A stretch of 64,000 nt of DNA from Tranzscheliella williamsii (Eukaryota; Basidiomycota; Ustilaginomycetes; Ustilaginales; Ustilaginaceae). The notes beneath the pieces are model-generated. The model was not told where the DNA came from, did no database searches, and worked only from the letters and a program-made list of their open reading frames with translations. Where the stretch lies: NCBI GenBank assembly GCA_023212725.1, contig JALBYF010000024.1, positions 124,001-188,000 of the forward strand, in the 5' to 3' direction. The translations under genes were made by a program, and so were the position numbers. Positions 28,177-39,778 of the stretch are shown piece after piece; position 1 is the stretch's first letter; each line of letters starts with the position of its first letter.

Positions 28177-29949
28177 ATGGCTACCATACAAAAAGCTCAG
28201 CTGGACCGCAGCGACAGCCTTGCGACTTCTCCAAGACCTTCACCTGTACGCTTCTGCTACTCTTTGCCCACCATATCTTCCCTCATACTATCCCGTCAAG
28301 CTCCACCGCTACTGGTGCGTGCGTCGAGGGCCTGCTGTACCACCACCTCCGCTTCCCGATTCAGGCCATCGCTCAAACTGTCTTCGACACCTCGACCTTC
28401 TGCCGTCTCGGTTGCATCCCACCGATTGTCGCAGGCCGCCTCCCACGTATCTTCCCTCGGCCGTTCAGCTACGTTCTCCACGTCGAGATCCGCCGCCATG
28501 CCTCCGCTTCCTAAGCCTTCGTCCAACCACTATGACATGGTCGTCATCGGTGGCGGCTCGGGTGCTATGGGCGTCTCGCGGCGTGCCGCGGCGTACGGCA
28601 AGAAGGTCTGCGTCATTGAAGAAGACGGCCGTCTGGGTGGCACCTGTGTCAACGTCGGCTGCGTGCCCAAGAAGCTCATGTGGCATGCCGCCGACATGGC
28701 AGAGCATCTCAAGGAAGCGCCTGAATATGGCTTTGGAGACGTCAACAACAAACCTGCCATTGCCGACTTTTCGTGGAACTACTTTGCCGAGAAGCGCGAT
28801 GCCTACGTTCGACGGCTCAATGGCATCTACGACCGTAATCTCGACAAAGACGGTGTAGAGTACCTTTCGGGACACGGCAAGCTCACCGGTCCGAAGGAGG
28901 TCGAGATCACCATGAGGGGTGAAGACGGCTCTTTCAACGCTGGAACCTACAAGGTCACTGGTGACCGCATTGTGATCGCGACCGGAGGCCGCCCCATCAT
29001 TCCGTCTGAGGACAAGATCCCCGGTGCTTCGCTCGGCATCACCTCGGACGGATTCTTCGAACTGCGGCAACAGCCCAAGCGGGTCATTGTAGTCGGTGCA
29101 GGCTACATCTCTGTCGAGCTCGCCGGTGTTTTCAACACGCTTGGCAGTGAGACGCATCTCTTCATCCGACACGACTCGTTCCTCCGCCCCTTTGACCCTA
29201 TCATCTCCGAGACTCTGGCCAATTACATGCAGCAGACCGGCCTGAAAGTCCACAAACAGACCAACGTTACCAAGATCAGCGGCACCAAAGGCGGACCTCT
29301 CACCGTCGAGACCGATCAGGGCGACAAGTTCGAGGTGGACTGTCTGATGTGGGGCATCGGTCGACGGCCCAACACCGACAACCTTGGTCTGGAAACTGCC
29401 GGTGTCGAGCTCGACAAGGCAGGCAACATCGTCGTTGACAAGTACCAGGAAACCAACGTCAAGGGCGTCTTTGCTATCGGCGACATCCAGGGCAAGGCGC
29501 TCCTCACTCCGGTTGCCATCGCTGCCGGGCGGAAGCTCTCCAACCGTCTGTACGGTCACCCTGACCTGAAGGACGACCACATGGACTACAACAACATCCC
29601 CACCGTCATCTTCTCGCATCCCACCTCGGGCACCGTGGGGCTGAGCGAGCCGGAGGCCGTCGCCAAGTTCGGCCAGGAGAACGTCAAGATCCACACGTCC
29701 AAGTTCACCAGCATGTACTACGGCATGCTCGAGCACAAGGCCCCCTCCGCCTTCAAGATGGTCGTCGGACCTGGCGACAAGGTCGTCGGCCTGCACATTG
29801 TCGGCCTCGGCTCAGACGAGATGCTTCAGGGCTTCGCCGTCGCCGTCAAGATGGGCGCCACCGTCCGAGATTTCCAGGAAACCTGCGCCATCCACCCCAC
29901 CTCCTCCGAAGAGATCGTCACCCTCGTACCTTCCACCAAGAAGGCTTAG
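28177..29949 (+). CDS. GLR1: Glutathione reductase, probable dual mitochondrial/cytosolic
   Basis: 590 aa from the first ATG. It reduces glutathione disulphide with NADPH through FAD and a redox disulphide. The FAD site is [17 protein letters not shown], the redox pair Cys157/Cys162 lies in [16 protein letters not shown], the NADPH region is [17 protein letters not shown], and the C-terminal active-site motif is HPTSSEE (His573, Glu578). KKLMW and overall organisation favour glutathione reductase over lipoamide dehydrogenase; the protein lacks the C-terminal extension of animal thioredoxin reductases. The first 107 residues are Arg/Ser-rich and acid-poor, a mitochondrial presequence. Met108 (28498), in a stronger start context (CGCCGCCATG), would give a 483-residue cytosolic form. 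Upstream lies the transposon island. Confidence 0.95.
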   Translation: MATIQKAQLDRSDSLATSPRPSPVRFCYSLPTISSLILSRQAPPLLVRASRACCTTTSASRFRPSLKLSSTPRPSAVSVASHRLSQAASHVSSLGRSATFSTSRSAAMPPLPKPSSNHYDMVVIGGGSGAMGVSRRAAAYGKKVCVIEEDGRLGGTCVNVGCVPKKLMWHAADMAEHLKEAPEYGFGDVNNKPAIADFSWNYFAEKRDAYVRRLNGIYDRNLDKDGVEYLSGHGKLTGPKEVEITMRGEDGSFNAGTYKVTGDRIVIATGGRPIIPSEDKIPGASLGITSDGFFELRQQPKRVIVVGAGYISVELAGVFNTLGSETHLFIRHDSFLRPFDPIISETLANYMQQTGLKVHKQTNVTKISGTKGGPLTVETDQGDKFEVDCLMWGIGRRPNTDNLGLETAGVELDKAGNIVVDKYQETNVKGVFAIGDIQGKALLTPVAIAAGRKLSNRLYGHPDLKDDHMDYNNIPTVIFSHPTSGTVGLSEPEAVAKFGQENVKIHTSKFTSMYYGMLEHKAPSAFKMVVGPGDKVVGLHIVGLGSDEMLQGFAVAVKMGATVRDFQETCAIHPTSSEEIVTLVPSTKKA

Positions 29950-30225
29950 CCCTCCCCACCTGCCACAAAGTACGCCTGTATACAGTTCACCTCTAGAATG
30001 GGCCCGGGTCAAGATGAAAGCGTCTCCTCAGTAGCTCAACAGCATGTACGCGCCACGAGCGCGGCGCAGTCGGGTGGAAGACAGCCAAGGGGATGTTGTG
30101 TTGTGCATTGACCTTAGTCTACAGGGTAGAGGTATCGGACGCGAGGTGGGATGGGAGCGATGCATGGCCTTGGCGGGCGGTATTGGTGTCGTGACAGGGT
30201 GAGGGGATGTCCTGGGCTGGCGGTA
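29950..30225. other. Convergent spacer GLR1/formin
   Basis: 276 bases between the 3' ends of two convergent genes. No feature was recognised. Confidence 0.4.
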
Positions 30226-33200
30226 CTAGAGTGAGAAGTGGCCGGGCTCGTCGTCACGGTTCGCTGGCTCGCCGGTCAGGAAGACTCTCGAGAGGGGCCG
30301 GTGGGTGTTATTTTGCTTTACGCGGAGGGACTTTCTGCCGCTGAGCGTGCCGTTCGGGTTGGTGGTCAGTGTGCCGTAGACCGATGTCCGATAGTCGCCA
30401 TGGTCGGGCGGAGTGCGGTACCTGCGGCCGATGGTCCCCTCTTCGTCGGGGACGCGCCTCGCCGGAGTGGTGCGCGCCGCGGCGGGGGATGCGTTCACCA
30501 TGGACGATTCGGACCGCTTGTGCGCCAGCAACGCGCCTCCGTCGCGGCCGCCTTTGCGGCCAGCAGCACCGGCGCGAAGCTCTTTGATAGCCTCGTCCAG
30601 CTGTCCGCGGCCTCGGTAGGAACGGCGGCCTAGCTCCTGCAGAGACACTTTCTCGGCGCTGGCTTTCAGCGTCCCCTCCCGTCCCCGCATCGATGGCGAG
30701 TCCGTGGACGCCGACAACGAATCGCCGTCGCCAGCAGAAATGTCGCCGGCCGAGGCGGATGCCATCTGGGCGGCAGCCGACGCTCCCCACGATCGGAATC
30801 GGGAAGCGGTAGGCGTAGACTCGTTCACGGGCGAGAGCTGATCGCTTGCCTCTTCCATTTCCTCTATCGTAGTCGGCTCGACGTTGAGACTGGGGATCTC
30901 ACTCGCCTGAACCACAACGGCAGGTAAAGGACCGCGCACTTCTGGACCAAAGTAAGGAATCTGCAAACCCCGGATCCCCCGGCTGAAGGCAGCTTTCTGT
31001 TTCTTCTGCTCCTCCAATTCGGCCTTCTTGTCCGCCTGCAGAACATCTTCTTCCGCCCGCATCAGCGCTTGACCAAAACTGCTGACCAAGCCGAAGAAAT
31101 CCTCCGCCTTTGTCTGTGTGGGGTCTTCGCCGAAGTAACTTAGCAGCTTGGTGAGACTGGCTTGGATGCTCGAGCCAGCAAGCTGCACAGCCTTGATCTG
31201 CGGACCGGAGTGACGGAGGAAATCCTCGGTAATTTCCATGAACCGATCGCTTTGAGATGATATCTGGATCTTGCGGAGGACCCGTATCTCCTCCACCACC
31301 GTATCATGACCAGTGATCAAGGCGGTAATCGACTGCATGACGGTCTGAGTGGAGAGCCTAGCGGCTGCTTCGACGTGCGAACAGTCGTCAAGGAACCCAA
31401 CAAGCGACTTGTCGGTCTTGTTGAGCGCTCTGACTACGTAGTGTAGCAGAGTAGGAGTGGTAGGCGAAGGTCGTGCCGGCTTAGTGTCCCTTAGCTTGAG
31501 CAAGTCGCTCAGTTGGAAACCTGCCGCCTCTCCACGGAAGGTAGACGAATTGAGTACATTGCCAATGGTCAAGACCGTGTGCAAAACGGTCTTGAACTTA
31601 TGGCTAGCGTTGATCTCCTCAACAGCATTCTTGAGAATGCGCAGGTCTGGCTTGAGCTCTTCCAGGTCCAGCTCGAATTTGCGCATGTAGACCATACATG
31701 TCAACCTTTCCGACAGCCGCGGGATTCCGAGCATCTCCTTGAAGAACTGATCAGCCTTGCTGAGTGTGCTAACATCGCCGTCATAGTCGCGGACCAGCTC
31801 AAGTTCGTCGGCGCTCGGCAGGCACGACTTGATGCTTTTGAGAGCGTCGATGCCCAGCTTGTTTTCGTCGCATTGTACCAGGGCTGCCCGAAGCTCGGAG
31901 AAAGGAACCTTGATCCTTGTCAAGACGATGGATATATTCTGCGCCCGTGTCAGATCTAGCAACGTCGTTGGGTTGAGCTTTTTCGCCTGCTGAGGTGCTT
32001 CAGGAACGGATGCTGCAGCTTTGCCTCCCAGGGCGAATAGCTCGTCAAGACGATCAATTTCCATCGAGACATCTACCGACGTCGCTGGTAGGTCATTCCA
32101 CACTGTTCTCGAGAGCGAATGGGAAGGGATCTTGTTCCAGAATAGAGCCTTGCGCTTCTTTTGCGGAAGACTAGGAAGCTGAGGAGCTTTCGGCAACTTG
32201 GGTGCCCCCAACGGAAGGGCGGGTATCGGTCCTGATGGCGGTGGTGGAGGAGGAGGCCCAGCAGCTCCACCCATGCCTGGAGGCGGGGGTGGCGGAGGAG
32301 GCGCACCTGCTCCACCGGGAGGCGGGGGCGGCGGAGGAGGCGCCCCTGCTCCACCGGGAGGCGGGGGTGGCGGAGGAGGAGGAGGTGCTGCGGTTGCGTT
32401 GAGGACATGACCAGTACCAGGTGGGGGAGGCGGTGGAGGTGGAGGAGGGATGGGGTCGCCGGTGTCCAGACTTGCCAGAGGAGTTCGTGCTTGCACTGCA
32501 TTCGGTGTGGGTCCCGGGGGAGGTGGAGGTGGTGGTGGCGGAGGTGGTGGAGGTACAGTCGCCTGACCATCCTCTTCCGCTGCAGCCTGGTTGTGGGAAG
32601 CTGAGGGCGGGGCGGGCGGGACTGCCTGAAGCGGTGTTCCCCGCGCTGCGTCCGAAGGAATGACGGTGCTGTGAGAAATCGGAGATATATAATCATCGGC
32701 AACACCGTTGGCGATGGAGTGAGCCGGCAGTGTTGTAGCTGCGGAGCCGGGCAGAGCACTCTGGCGTCTCTTTGTAGGGGGTGGAGGAGGAGGGGGAGCT
32801 ACTTTCTTCTTGAAATCCAGTTCCGTCATTTGACGGCTATCGTCTTGTTTTGAGGGAATGGCTGCTTTGCTTCCAGGTGGTCGAGGAGCCGGACGGTGTG
32901 CTGACGCAGCGGGAACGCCTTCGACACCTAGACCAACCGGTTGGATCTGGAGCTGCAACAGCAAAGCCTGTAATTTGGCCATTTCACCTTTCAGTTTCGC
33001 GATCTGGTCATCCTTCTCCTTTAAGAGCGTCTGTGATTCGGTACTGCTCTTGTGTGCAGCCTCATCCATCCTCCTCAATGCTTGTTCCTGTAGCTTGGCA
33101 ACGTCAGCTCGAAGATCAGCGATCTCATTGTCCTTTTTGCTAAGGGCCTCGATCGTACGACGTGCCATCATGTCTGCGTCTATCTCGCTATTTGCGCTTG

Positions 33201-36200
33201 GCGTATGCTCGGCCTTTGCGGCAGCCTCATCTTCTTTGTCCTTGGCCTCCTCTTGCGCTTGATTCACTCCGGTCTGGAAGCGGCCATATACCGCTTCAAG
33301 CGCACGCTTGAGATACTTGATGTCTCTTTCTTTAGCCTCGACTTTGGCTTCGGCTTCAACAATCTGCTCTTTGTGCCGCGCTATCTCTTCCATGAGGTTG
33401 GTCCACTGACGGTTGCGCTCAAGGCGATCCTTTTTGGCCTTGCCGTCGGCATCAGCTCTCTCGTTGGAACGGTTCGACAGAGACAGGTTGTCAAGTTCAG
33501 CTTGAAGCTCGATCACCTGCTTTTCCTTCGCCACTAAGCGTTGGATCACGCCTGCAAAGCTTTCTTTGTCGCCTCGCTTGGGCAGCGTCGAAGGCGCCCC
33601 AGTCGGGCCGTTTTCGATATCTTGAGCCTCCTGCCGCAAAGCAACTGCACCGGGAAGGCTTCGGAGAGTGATCACCTCAGCAGTCTGTTCATTGAGTTTG
33701 GTCCTTAAACTGGCTTTGTCGTCGCTGAGTTCTTCCACCTTTGCACGTAGTCCTTCCAGCTCTTCAACAAAGCTGCTAGGCACGGTGCTAGTGTCACTCA
33801 TACGATTCGCCTTAATCATCGCCTGCTTCCCAACCAAGTGTTGAATGTTGGCAAGGTAAGAGCGCATGAAATTGCGCCAGCCCTCATCAAAGTCTACGAC
33901 GGTGACAGACTGCTCGACGTACTTTTCGATGACGAACAGTAGATCTGTCTTGAACTGATGATCAATGTCGCGGTCGAGGATGCTTGAAGTGTGCCGGAGG
34001 ATGGATATCATGATCGGGTAAAGATCCTCGTGAGCCTCGTGCGACTGGCGCAAGATCTCGCCGGCTTCGCCGAGTGTCGAGATCGGCGCCCGAGAAGGGT
34101 CGCTGCCTGTAAACTGTAAAGCGCGATCGTGCATTTCGTCCTGATCCTCTTGCTTCTCTTCGAGATATACTTGTATCTGTGTAGCAAGTTGCTCTGGAGG
34201 GTCCACATATCGGAGAGATACAAGCACCTCGTTGAGACCCCGACGGGCAAATTCATCACGGAGCGAGATACGTTCTTCGAGATCTTCTGGGCTGTTGGTG
34301 ATGGCATTGACGAGCACCATAGCGGCTGCCTTGTATTCCCATATCGCAGCCTCCTCTACCTCGATGTCATCAAACTCTGCCGAGAGATCGGGATCGTCGC
34401 TGAGCCCTTCAGCCGGCGCCTGCAGCTTCAGACTTTCGACTAGGAAGCTAAATCGGAAGCGCTCGCCAGCTATGACCTTGAGTTCGGAGAGAGCGGCACA
34501 TACCAACCGATGGCCGTCATCTAGAGATAGGACACAAAGTGCTGCGAGCACATCGGCGACCTGGAGTCGCAGTTTGTACGAAGGCGAACGCAAGCTGAGT
34601 GCGATATGGTTGATGAGGTTGGGCTGTTGCAGGACACGTTCAAAACCGAGCTCGGTATTCATCAGTGTGCGCAGACACTTGACTGCTTCCAGTAGTATAG
34701 TGTCAGACATATCTTTGCGCTCGGGACCCTTGTTCCTGTTGCCGTTGAGATTAGTGATAAGGCCTTCGGTTTCGTACTGCATGATATGCTCAATCGCTTC
34801 AAGTCCATCTTCTTGAAGGAAATCGTCGATCCAGGCGAGTTTGGCGCTGCTCAGAGTGACCCGAAGCGAGAGCAAATGCTTGACGAGCTCCTTGCGGCTC
34901 AGCTTGCCATCGCGCAACTTAACGAGGTAGCTAGCAGCTGCAGTTTTTTCTGATCCTGCACCGGCCTGCCCAGACGCACCTGCGATGGAACTCCCGCCGC
35001 CCCACCAGCTGTTCCAGAGGCTAGTGGTGATGCCTGCACTGCTCCCTGTATGCACTGGCTTGAGGATGCTGTCATCTAGACCTGTTGCGCGTGCGTCTGT
35101 AGATCCCGTAGAGCCATTTTCTGATAATATGGTTGTGGGACGAGTGCTATCGCTGCCCCTGCTAGACGCATCACCGGCTGCACTGCCAGCCAAGCTGGTA
35201 TGTGGACTTGCCACTCCCTCCTCTTCCCTGGCTGAGCCCGAGCCACTGGTATCATTGGTGGACCAAGTGGCGATACTGGAAATGCTAAAGCGATTCGACC
35301 AGCCTCCGGCTACCATAGATGCACGGCTGAGAGTTTCAGAAAGTCCACCACCCACAGACTGAGGTGAGTCTGATTTTTCTCCCTGAGGATGTGCACTGGG
35401 ACGGGGCCGAGTCGGAGTCGAAGCAGTAACCGCCTCATTCTGGCTGATGAGGAAGCGTTTACGGTCGTCTGGCAAGGCGAGCATGGCTGTTCTGCTGGTC
35501 CCTTTGATTCCCAGATCCTGCATAAGCTTTTCGAACCTGGCGGAGAGCTGTTGAGGGGTGTCTAAGCCTGGGTCGCCTGGCGATTGCTGGTGCAAAGAGC
35601 TGATTGAAGGCGAGCGAGAGGCAGCACTGACGTTGTCTTCCAGCTCGAGCGGTCCACTGACAGAGAAGGTCTTGCCACTTCGACCGACGGTAACAGGTAT
35701 CTGTCGAGCCGTTTGATTGATCGGTGTCTCAGGCTGGATAGGTTTGGCACTGTTTGACGGCGAGTTAGGCTCGGTTCCGCCGCCAATCCAGCCCTCGAAC
35801 ATTCTGCTGAGCCGTGCGGTGGCGGTGTGACTCTGCTGACGCCTATTCCTGGGTATATGGATGGAGTCTTGAGCGTCCTCAGGCGATACCACAGTACTCT
35901 GTGGATGCGCATCGCTGGTCTGTCCGCTCAAGGGTATCGATGGTCGAGATGGTGTCCCAGGCTTGCTCCCTTTCAACGTCCCCCCGCCGGCTTCGTCATC
36001 GTCGTCGGCGTACTCGCTTTGTTGCGGGAGAGCAGAGGCAATGCCTGAGAGGTCAAGCCCTACGGACAATGCATCAAGCTCAGCGTCGCCCGTTGAGGTG
36101 GAAGAGTGTATTGTAGGGTTGATAGCAGGGGCGGACCCAGTTGACAGGAGCGCAGCAGTTGCTTTGCTTACACTTGCTTCGCCCCAGAGACCGAGCATTC

Positions 36201-37286
36201 CCGGCTTGGAGATAGCCGGCTTGGTTGGCGAACTCGGCGAAGGATGGTCACTGTTCTGTTTGCCAGAAGCACCAGACGAAGCTTGGCGGCGAGCATGCTT
36301 TGAGAAGCCTTGGGCAACGGTGCCAAGTTTGGAGAGCCAACTGGCACTGATAGTGAACATGAGCGCAGGCTCGTGCTGATTCATGGCTTCAAGCAGCTTC
36401 GGTAGCGAGCTGTGATCTGGAAGAGCTGCCGGCGGAGGCATCGGAGCGGGTGCAGAGGCGGGAGAGCTAGGCAGAGGGGCCAAGGCGTAGACAACGCGAG
36501 CGGACTTGCTGCCCTGAAGCACGACCCTCCTGATACCGAACTCTTCACAAATGGCTTCGACCACCTCTGCAACGGTCGAGCCAGAGCCGGTGGCACCAGG
36601 ACTCTCTATATCGGCAGGCAGATACCAGACCCTCTGATCCCAGCCATCATAAATCTCAGGGATGTGGCCAAAGCGCAGGCGAACGTGCAGGTTTGGTGCA
36701 CCAGAAACCAGACGTAGCCTAGGCGTATGGAGATGTGAGGTGAGAAGGAAGTCGGAGAATGCGGTTGGCGACGAGAGATCGAGTAGCTGCTGTTCTGCTG
36801 GATGTGAAACGGCGGGTTTGTTGGCATCAGCAGACACTGTCCGTAAATGAGCAAATACGCTTGTTTGCAAAGGCAAAACACCTAGGCAGAGAGTAGGAGG
36901 CAAGGGATAAGGTCAGTACCTACCAGCCGGATGGGAGCTGCTCAGACCCTCCTTTATCGCATGACCTTACCATCGGTGATGCTTTTGAGCTGTTGCTCGT
37001 CCCAGTCATGGTTAGGCTCGCTTATCTGAACCGATTGGATACCCCACAGTTGGCCATGCTGGTCTACAAGCCATTTGTCGGAAGTATCGAAAGAGTCGCT
37101 TGCAGTGGAAGCCCATGGCTGGAAATGGGCACCAAACACGGCTGTAAGCTGAGCTGCGTTGGTTACATCCGTAAGCAGTGCTAAGAGCAGGTCTTGTATA
37201 GTGGTGGATGAGGTGGAAGGGATTGAAGCGGAAAGGATGGTTGCATTGTCCGGCAGCAGAACCTGGAGAAGATCACGTCCGGCCAT
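30226..37286 (-). CDS. Diaphanous-related formin (Bni1/SepA/Srf1-Drf1 family)
   Basis: 2323 aa from exons 36971-37286 and 30226-36881. The intron 36882-36970 runs GTAAGG..CTGCCTAG and joins KSITDG to VLPLQTSVF in frame. Formins nucleate and elongate unbranched actin for polarity cables or septation. From N to C: an unusual first 250 residues that may be a Ras-association-like fold; a long Ser/Pro-rich region; GBD/FH3 (about 750-1130); coiled coil (about 1145-1400); FH1 with Pro runs (about 1550-1660); FH2 from KKRKALFWNKIP (about 1690) through TVLTIGNVLNSSTFRGEAAGFQL; and a disordered tail with a basic region that could hold the DAD. U. maydis has two formins, Srf1 and Drf1; I cannot say which this matches. 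The start MAGRDLLQVLLPDN was chosen as the first ATG with conserved-looking sequence after it. Confidence 0.93.
32301..32378 (-). repeat. 39-bp tandem repeat encoding FH1 proline units
   Basis: Two 39-base units (32301-32339 and 32340-32378) differ at only two bases. They encode GGAGA plus an eight-proline run on the minus strand. Their period is a multiple of three, so copy number can change the number of profilin-binding units without a frameshift. More diverged Pro runs flank them from 32235 to 32545. Confidence 0.85.
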
Positions 37287-38290
37287 GGCCAGATGAAGAG
37301 AGCGTGGGCCAGATGCACGGAGCGTGGTCGAGCTGAAGGGAGCGTAGTGATCGCTGGATGATGCTATTCGACGACGGCAACTTAGGACGGATAGGAGGGC
37401 CGAGAGGCTGGCATGTTGTGTTGGGGCTGGCCACGGCAAGCTCGATGCGGCGATTACAGGGCGAGGAAGGGTGGTTGATTAGGTGGTTATATCTCTGGTG
37501 GTATTCGTAATGGTGACCGGAGCCAAGGTGATGGGCAGTCGACAATGGCGGCGTTGCGCAGGGCGAGCAACACGGACAGCTTTGTTTTCCAGCTTTCAGA
37601 TCAATCATTCAGGGTTCGTCCACTCAGTTCTCACTATTCATTATTCCACCCACGCCACTTATACCCACGCTATACCCTCCAACCACACTGGTGACTACTA
37701 GCTAGTACCTACCTACGAACCGCCTTTCGCCGCTGCTTGATCCGATCACTCTCTTTGCGCGGTGTAGTACCGGAGGGTCGTTCAGTAGCACATTGGAGCG
37801 GTGTGTGGGGGGCTTGCTTGCTGCGCCATTCCCGTTTCTGAAACTGAATTCATTCACACCTTGGCAAACGCGTTTCCACGCACCAAATCATGCTTCCAGA
37901 GGCATTGGAAACGCGGTGTCCTCAAATGCTAGTGATTATGATTGTATCATGAGTTGTTCGGAGTGCCATCAAGCCCCGAGACTTGGGCTTCTCCGAGTTT
38001 GGGGGCCGAGTGACGACTGACAGAGCAGAGCGCTTCTAGGGGCCTGGGGTTGCCTACCGCCACGGCTCAGGGTCCAGATAGGATTGTCTCACTTTTGAGT
38101 CTCACCAGCCCCTGTTTCTCTCTCACCCCGGGCCTACGCGTTTCGTGCGAGAAAGAAGGGTCGGATCACGTGAACGTCAAAGGAAGGAAAGTGAGCGGCC
38201 GCCGACTCGGTTCTTCTGCATCACGGCGTTGCAGCTATCATTCGACAAAGATCACCATCTGACGCACACTAGCCGGACAGCTACGCCTCT
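37287..38290. other. Divergent promoter formin/RSM25
   Basis: 1.0 kb between formin and RSM25. A perfect TCACGTGA palindrome sits at 38166-38173. CT-rich tracts precede the RSM25 start. There is no coding evidence. Confidence 0.5.
38166..38173 (+). promoter_or_regulatory. TCACGTGA palindrome upstream of RSM25
   Basis: A perfect Cbf1-type E-box lies 118 bases before the RSM25 ATG. The same core lies upstream of RPA135, UTP18, MRM2 and COX13. Confidence 0.45.
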
Positions 38291-39373
38291 ATGCCGCGAC
38301 GTATACCATCACAAGTGCCACAGGCCGTCTCGAGGCTGCTTGACTCAGGCTTCCTCAAGCAGCCACCGGTGTGGTTCGAGGCGGTGACCAACCATCCCCC
38401 TGTCACTGTGCCGCCGCGACATCCTGTCTCGAGGCCGGATGATGACCTCCCCATTCACCTTCGCTCGACGGCCAGGCTTCCTCAGCAAAAGCAGCCCGCC
38501 CAAGCCGGCTCGTCGAGTGCTGCCAGCCCCAGGCATGTCCGTGACACCAACAACTCAAAGAAAAAGTCTCGAGCACTTGCGCCGAAACTCAACCCCAAGC
38601 CCATCGTTTACGATGAAGACAAGGTGAGGCAGCAGTTTTACCGGGATCATCCTTGGGAAGCCTACAGGCCCAAAACGCTGGTCGAGATGAGCGAACAGGT
38701 AGGGACAGCGTCGCGTGCAGACGGCGACCCCAAACGGCTCCGGTCGTATGGCAGGAATCCAAGCGTGGAGGACTTTGTTGCTTGCACTATCCAGGCGCAC
38801 AGAAACGGTGGCCTGTCGCTATCTCAGGCATACCACAACACTCTCTCCTCCTACCACGGCCTCAAGGCCGAGCATGAGCAAGCCACGCGCTACGCCCTTG
38901 TCGAGGCGAAATACTACGGTGCCGACCTTGGCAAGACCGAGACAGAACGAGGATTCGAAAAGGAAAACAAGGCCTTAGAGAGCTGGGCCGTCTGGGCTGC
39001 CGGTGGCATGACAGCCGCTGACCCCTCTGCCCTGTCCACCGACGGGCAGCAGACCAAGGCTACCCGAGTGAAGCGCATTGACGACACTTTCACTTCTGGA
39101 ACCGCCTACCTCGAGGCGGCCAAAGCGTTCCGCGATGGCAACATTAGTCTGGAACGTCTCACGGGCGGTCAAGTAGCGCCTTCGGTGCAGCAGCCGGCTA
39201 CACCCACGTCGATTGCCGGCATTAGCCCCGACCAGGCAGACGACTTCCTTGGCCTTGGAAGGTCTGCCATCCGATCGGCTGAGCTGGGTCCGGACGAGGC
39301 GGAGGCTCTAGCCTCTCAGTCGAAAAGTCGCTCTCCTACCACCCCCCCTTCCTCACCCGACGCATCGACTTAG
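38291..39373 (+). CDS. RSM25: Mitochondrial small-subunit ribosomal protein Rsm25 (mS23)
   Basis: 360 aa, no intron. The start MPRRIPSQVPQAVSRLLDSG followed by FLKQPPVWFEAV matches the conserved Rsm25 N-terminus. Other family blocks are KPIVYDEDKVRQQFYRDHPW and a C-terminal ALVEAKYYGADLGKTETERG with FEKENKALESWAVWA. The protein is a fungal mitoribosomal small-subunit component; the mature N-terminus binds the body of the subunit without a long cleaved presequence. About 50 Gln/Ser/Pro-rich residues between the first two blocks are extra. A CACGTGA site lies in its promoter. Confidence 0.9.
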   Translation: MPRRIPSQVPQAVSRLLDSGFLKQPPVWFEAVTNHPPVTVPPRHPVSRPDDDLPIHLRSTARLPQQKQPAQAGSSSAASPRHVRDTNNSKKKSRALAPKLNPKPIVYDEDKVRQQFYRDHPWEAYRPKTLVEMSEQVGTASRADGDPKRLRSYGRNPSVEDFVACTIQAHRNGGLSLSQAYHNTLSSYHGLKAEHEQATRYALVEAKYYGADLGKTETERGFEKENKALESWAVWAAGGMTAADPSALSTDGQQTKATRVKRIDDTFTSGTAYLEAAKAFRDGNISLERLTGGQVAPSVQQPATPTSIAGISPDQADDFLGLGRSAIRSAELGPDEAEALASQSKSRSPTTPPSSPDAST

Positions 39374-39660
39374 ATAGCTGAAAACAAGTCTAGTCATACT
39401 ATCGTCTCAACATTTGTACACTGTACCGAATCATCTCCTTCCTTCCCATCCATTCTTCGCGTGACAATCCATCTGCAAAGTGCTTCACTCTGGTTGATGT
39501 CCGGCTCTTGTAGAGAACATACAAGCGCCACATTTGTGTTACATGGTTAGGTAAAGTATACGGCGTCTGGCAGGACTTGAACTTGAAGACCAAATAGAAC
39601 AACTGCGCTATGTGTGAGAAACAGGCCAAAAAAGGAACTAAATGGAAACGGGAAAAAAAG
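39374..39660. other. Spacer between RSM25 and 5S rRNA
   Basis: AT-richer spacer. On the minus strand a run of seven Ts (39653-39659) directly follows the 5S gene and is the expected Pol III terminator. Confidence 0.6.
39653..39659 (-). terminator. Pol III T-run terminator
   Basis: Seven Ts on the minus strand (seven As on plus) begin two bases past the 5S 3' end, the standard RNA polymerase III stop signal. Confidence 0.85.
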
Positions 39661-39778
39661 AACTTCAGCACCTAGGATTCCCGCGTGGTCCCCCACCGCA
39701 GTACTGACTAGGCGATACCCTGCTTAACTTCGCAGATCGGACGGGATGCGGTGCTTTCAAGGTTCTATGGCCGAAGAT
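39661..39778 (-). rRNA. 5S ribosomal RNA
   Basis: 118 bases on the minus strand, from ATCTTCGGCCATAGAACC to CCTAGGTGCTGAAGTT. Hallmarks are GAAAGCACCGCATCCCGTCC, TCTGCGAAGTTAAGC (box A region) and GGTGGGGGACCACGCGGG (box C region). The first and last bases pair as helix I (ATCTTC with GAAGTT, one U-U mismatch). The length and terminal pairing fix both ends. It stands alone among Pol II genes, with no rDNA units nearby, so 5S is dispersed in this genome. Confidence 0.97.

Noticed and set aside
28465..29796. 443-codon minus-strand frame opposite GLR1
   Set aside because: It mirrors the GC-biased codon pattern of GLR1; the sense strand has all catalytic motifs and the antisense protein has none.
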